A stretch of 64,000 nt of DNA from Microbispora hainanensis (lineage in GTDB: Bacteria > Actinomycetota > Actinomycetes > Streptosporangiales > Streptosporangiaceae). A model generated the notes under the pieces. It had not been told where the DNA came from. It saw nothing but the letters and a program-made list of their open reading frames with translations, and searched no databases. The stretch covers positions 1-64,000 of the forward strand of contig NZ_VIRM01000026.1 in the NCBI RefSeq assembly GCF_006874475.1. The letters are read 5' to 3'. This document shows positions 63,060-64,000 of this stretch, one piece after another. The position numbers and the translations under genes were made by a program. Numbering within the stretch: the first letter of the stretch is position 1; each line of letters begins with the position of its first letter.

Positions 63060-64000
63060 GTGACCGAGCGGAGACAGGTCGTCCGCCCGTTGATCGCGAC
63101 CACCGTCATCGCCGCCGTCGCCGTCGGAGCCGCGTACACGTTCGGCCCCGGCGCCCAGGCCGAGAAGGTCGGCGCCGAAAAGGCCGGCGCCGCGAAGGCC
63201 GGCCAGACGGCGGCGGCGAAGGCGACACGGCAGCAGGTCGAGACGCAGACGCTCACACCGGCGGGCTCCTGCGCGACCAGCGTGAAATACCCCAAGCGCC
63301 AGCTTCGCGGCGTCTGGATCGCCACCGTGCACAATCTCGACTGGCCGTCGAAGCCGGGGCTGTCGCCCGACCGGCAGAAGGCCGAATATCTGAAAATCCT
63401 CGACAACGCGGTCAAGCGGCGACTGAACGCGGTGTTCTTCCAGGTGCGGCCCGCCTCGGACGCGGTCTACCGCTCGTCGCTCGAGCCGTGGTCGCAGTGG
63501 CTCACCGGCACGGCGGGCAGGGACCCGGGCTGGGACCCGCTGCCGTTCCTGGTGGACGAGGCCCACAAGCGCGGCCTGCAGTTCCACGCGTGGTTCAACC
63601 CCTACCGGGCGGCCGACTCGGCCTCCTCGAAGCTGCCCGCCGGGCACCCGGCGCGCCTCCATCCGGACTGGACCGTCAAGCACGAGGGCAAGCTCTACTA
63701 CAACCCCGGCCTGCCTCAGGTGCGCGACTGGGTGACCAAGGTCGTGACGGACGTCGTCACGCGCTATGACGTAGACGGCGTCCACTTCGACGACTACTTC
63801 TACCCCTACCCCGGCCAGGGCACGCGGTTCGCCGACCAGGCGGCGTACAAGAAGTACGGCAAGGGCCTGACACCGGCCGACTGGCGGCGGCGCAACGTGA
63901 ACCAGCTGGTCGCCCAGGTCTCGCAGGCGGTGCACGCGGCCAGGCCCTACGCCGTCTTCGGGATCAGCCCGTTCGGCATCTGGCGCAACAAGGCCGAGGA
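63060..64000 (+). CDS. GHL10-family glycoside hydrolase, secreted (truncated by the window end)
   Basis: 313 complete codons, open to the right edge. GTG start 9 bases after AGAGGGG. The signal peptide is about 1-33 (RPLIATTVIAAVAVGAAYTF), followed by an Ala/Lys/Gly spacer with repeated EKVGA/EKAGA/AKAGQ units. The catalytic TIM-barrel of the GHL10 (DUF187) family begins near residue 80: RQLRGVWIATVHNLDWP, NAVFFQVRPASDAVY, FHAWFNPYR, and DGVHFDDYFYPYP with the acidic pair typical of catalytic sites. Substrate unknown; a cell-wall or environmental glycan is likely. Confidence 0.88.
   Translation, partial: MTERRQVVRPLIATTVIAAVAVGAAYTFGPGAQAEKVGAEKAGAAKAGQTAAAKATRQQVETQTLTPAGSCATSVKYPKRQLRGVWIATVHNLDWPSKPGLSPDRQKAEYLKILDNAVKRRLNAVFFQVRPASDAVYRSSLEPWSQWLTGTAGRDPGWDPLPFLVDEAHKRGLQFHAWFNPYRAADSASSKLPAGHPARLHPDWTVKHEGKLYYNPGLPQVRDWVTKVVTDVVTRYDVDGVHFDDYFYPYPGQGTRFADQAAYKKYGKGLTPADWRRRNVNQLVAQVSQAVHAARPYAVFGISPFGIWRNKAE

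Overview
The window looks like chromosomal DNA from a high-GC actinomycete. The evidence is the strongly GC-biased third codon positions, frequent GTG starts, Shine-Dalgarno (SD) sequences of the GGAGG type, and housekeeping neighbourhoods typical of filamentous actinobacteria: argCJBDFR-argH, pheST, infC-rpmI-rplT, alaS-ruvX-mltG-aroE, hisS-aspS, relA-apt-secFD-yajC, ruvCAB-yebC-pdxT/pdxS, and pimA-acyltransferase-pgsA. Gene order and the secreted lectin-bearing enzymes fit a Streptosporangiales-type organism best. That placement is inference; no species marker is present.

Layout. Positions 1-590 hold the promoters and leader of an rRNA operon that runs leftward off the window. From 592 to 10465 a leftward block encodes tyrosyl-tRNA synthetase, an alkyl-base DNA glycosylase and almost all of arginine biosynthesis, with ArgR-type palindromes at its head; argG is missing. 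A rightward accessory segment follows (10738-17944): an acyl-CoA synthetase, an NTF2-fold protein, a secreted acetylxylan-esterase-like enzyme carrying a ricin-type lectin, and a secreted penicillin-acylase-family hydrolase carrying a discoidin domain. From 17953 to 35006 everything is leftward again: an RraB-like protein, pheTS, a PAS histidine kinase, an rRNA methyltransferase, rplT-rpmI-infC, aroE, two tandem mltG copies, ruvX, alaS, two small envelope proteins, rarA and a DUF2231 membrane protein. A lipoprotein cyclophilin (+) converges on aspS-hisS-MBL hydrolase (-). A second cyclophilin and a DUF349 protein (+) converge on relA. Then come apt, secF, secD, yajC, ruvB, ruvA, ruvC, an Eis-like acetyltransferase, yebC, pdxT, a MarR regulator, pdxS, a DUF3048 lipoprotein, a small membrane protein, and the phosphatidylinositol mannoside genes (pimA, acyltransferase, CDP-alcohol phosphotransferase). 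The right end is rightward: an EF-G-like GTPase and a truncated GHL10 family glycoside hydrolase.

How the genes work together. Most are core information-processing or biosynthetic functions packed as overlapping (ATGA, GTGA, TGATG) operons. Visible regulation includes ArgR-like boxes before argC, a LexA-type box before ruvCAB, an ATC start codon and an upstream intrinsic terminator for infC, and an inverted repeat inside the relA promoter.

No CRISPR array, prophage, IS element, defence island or obvious biosynthetic cluster was seen. The most unusual signal is a recurring pattern of short tandem repeats at gene boundaries. At four genes (aroE, aspS, the DUF349 gene, pdxS) the repeated unit contains the stop codon and has a period not divisible by three, so stops recur in other frames. 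The repeats inside coding sequence (argF, aroE N-termini) have periods of 27 and 12.
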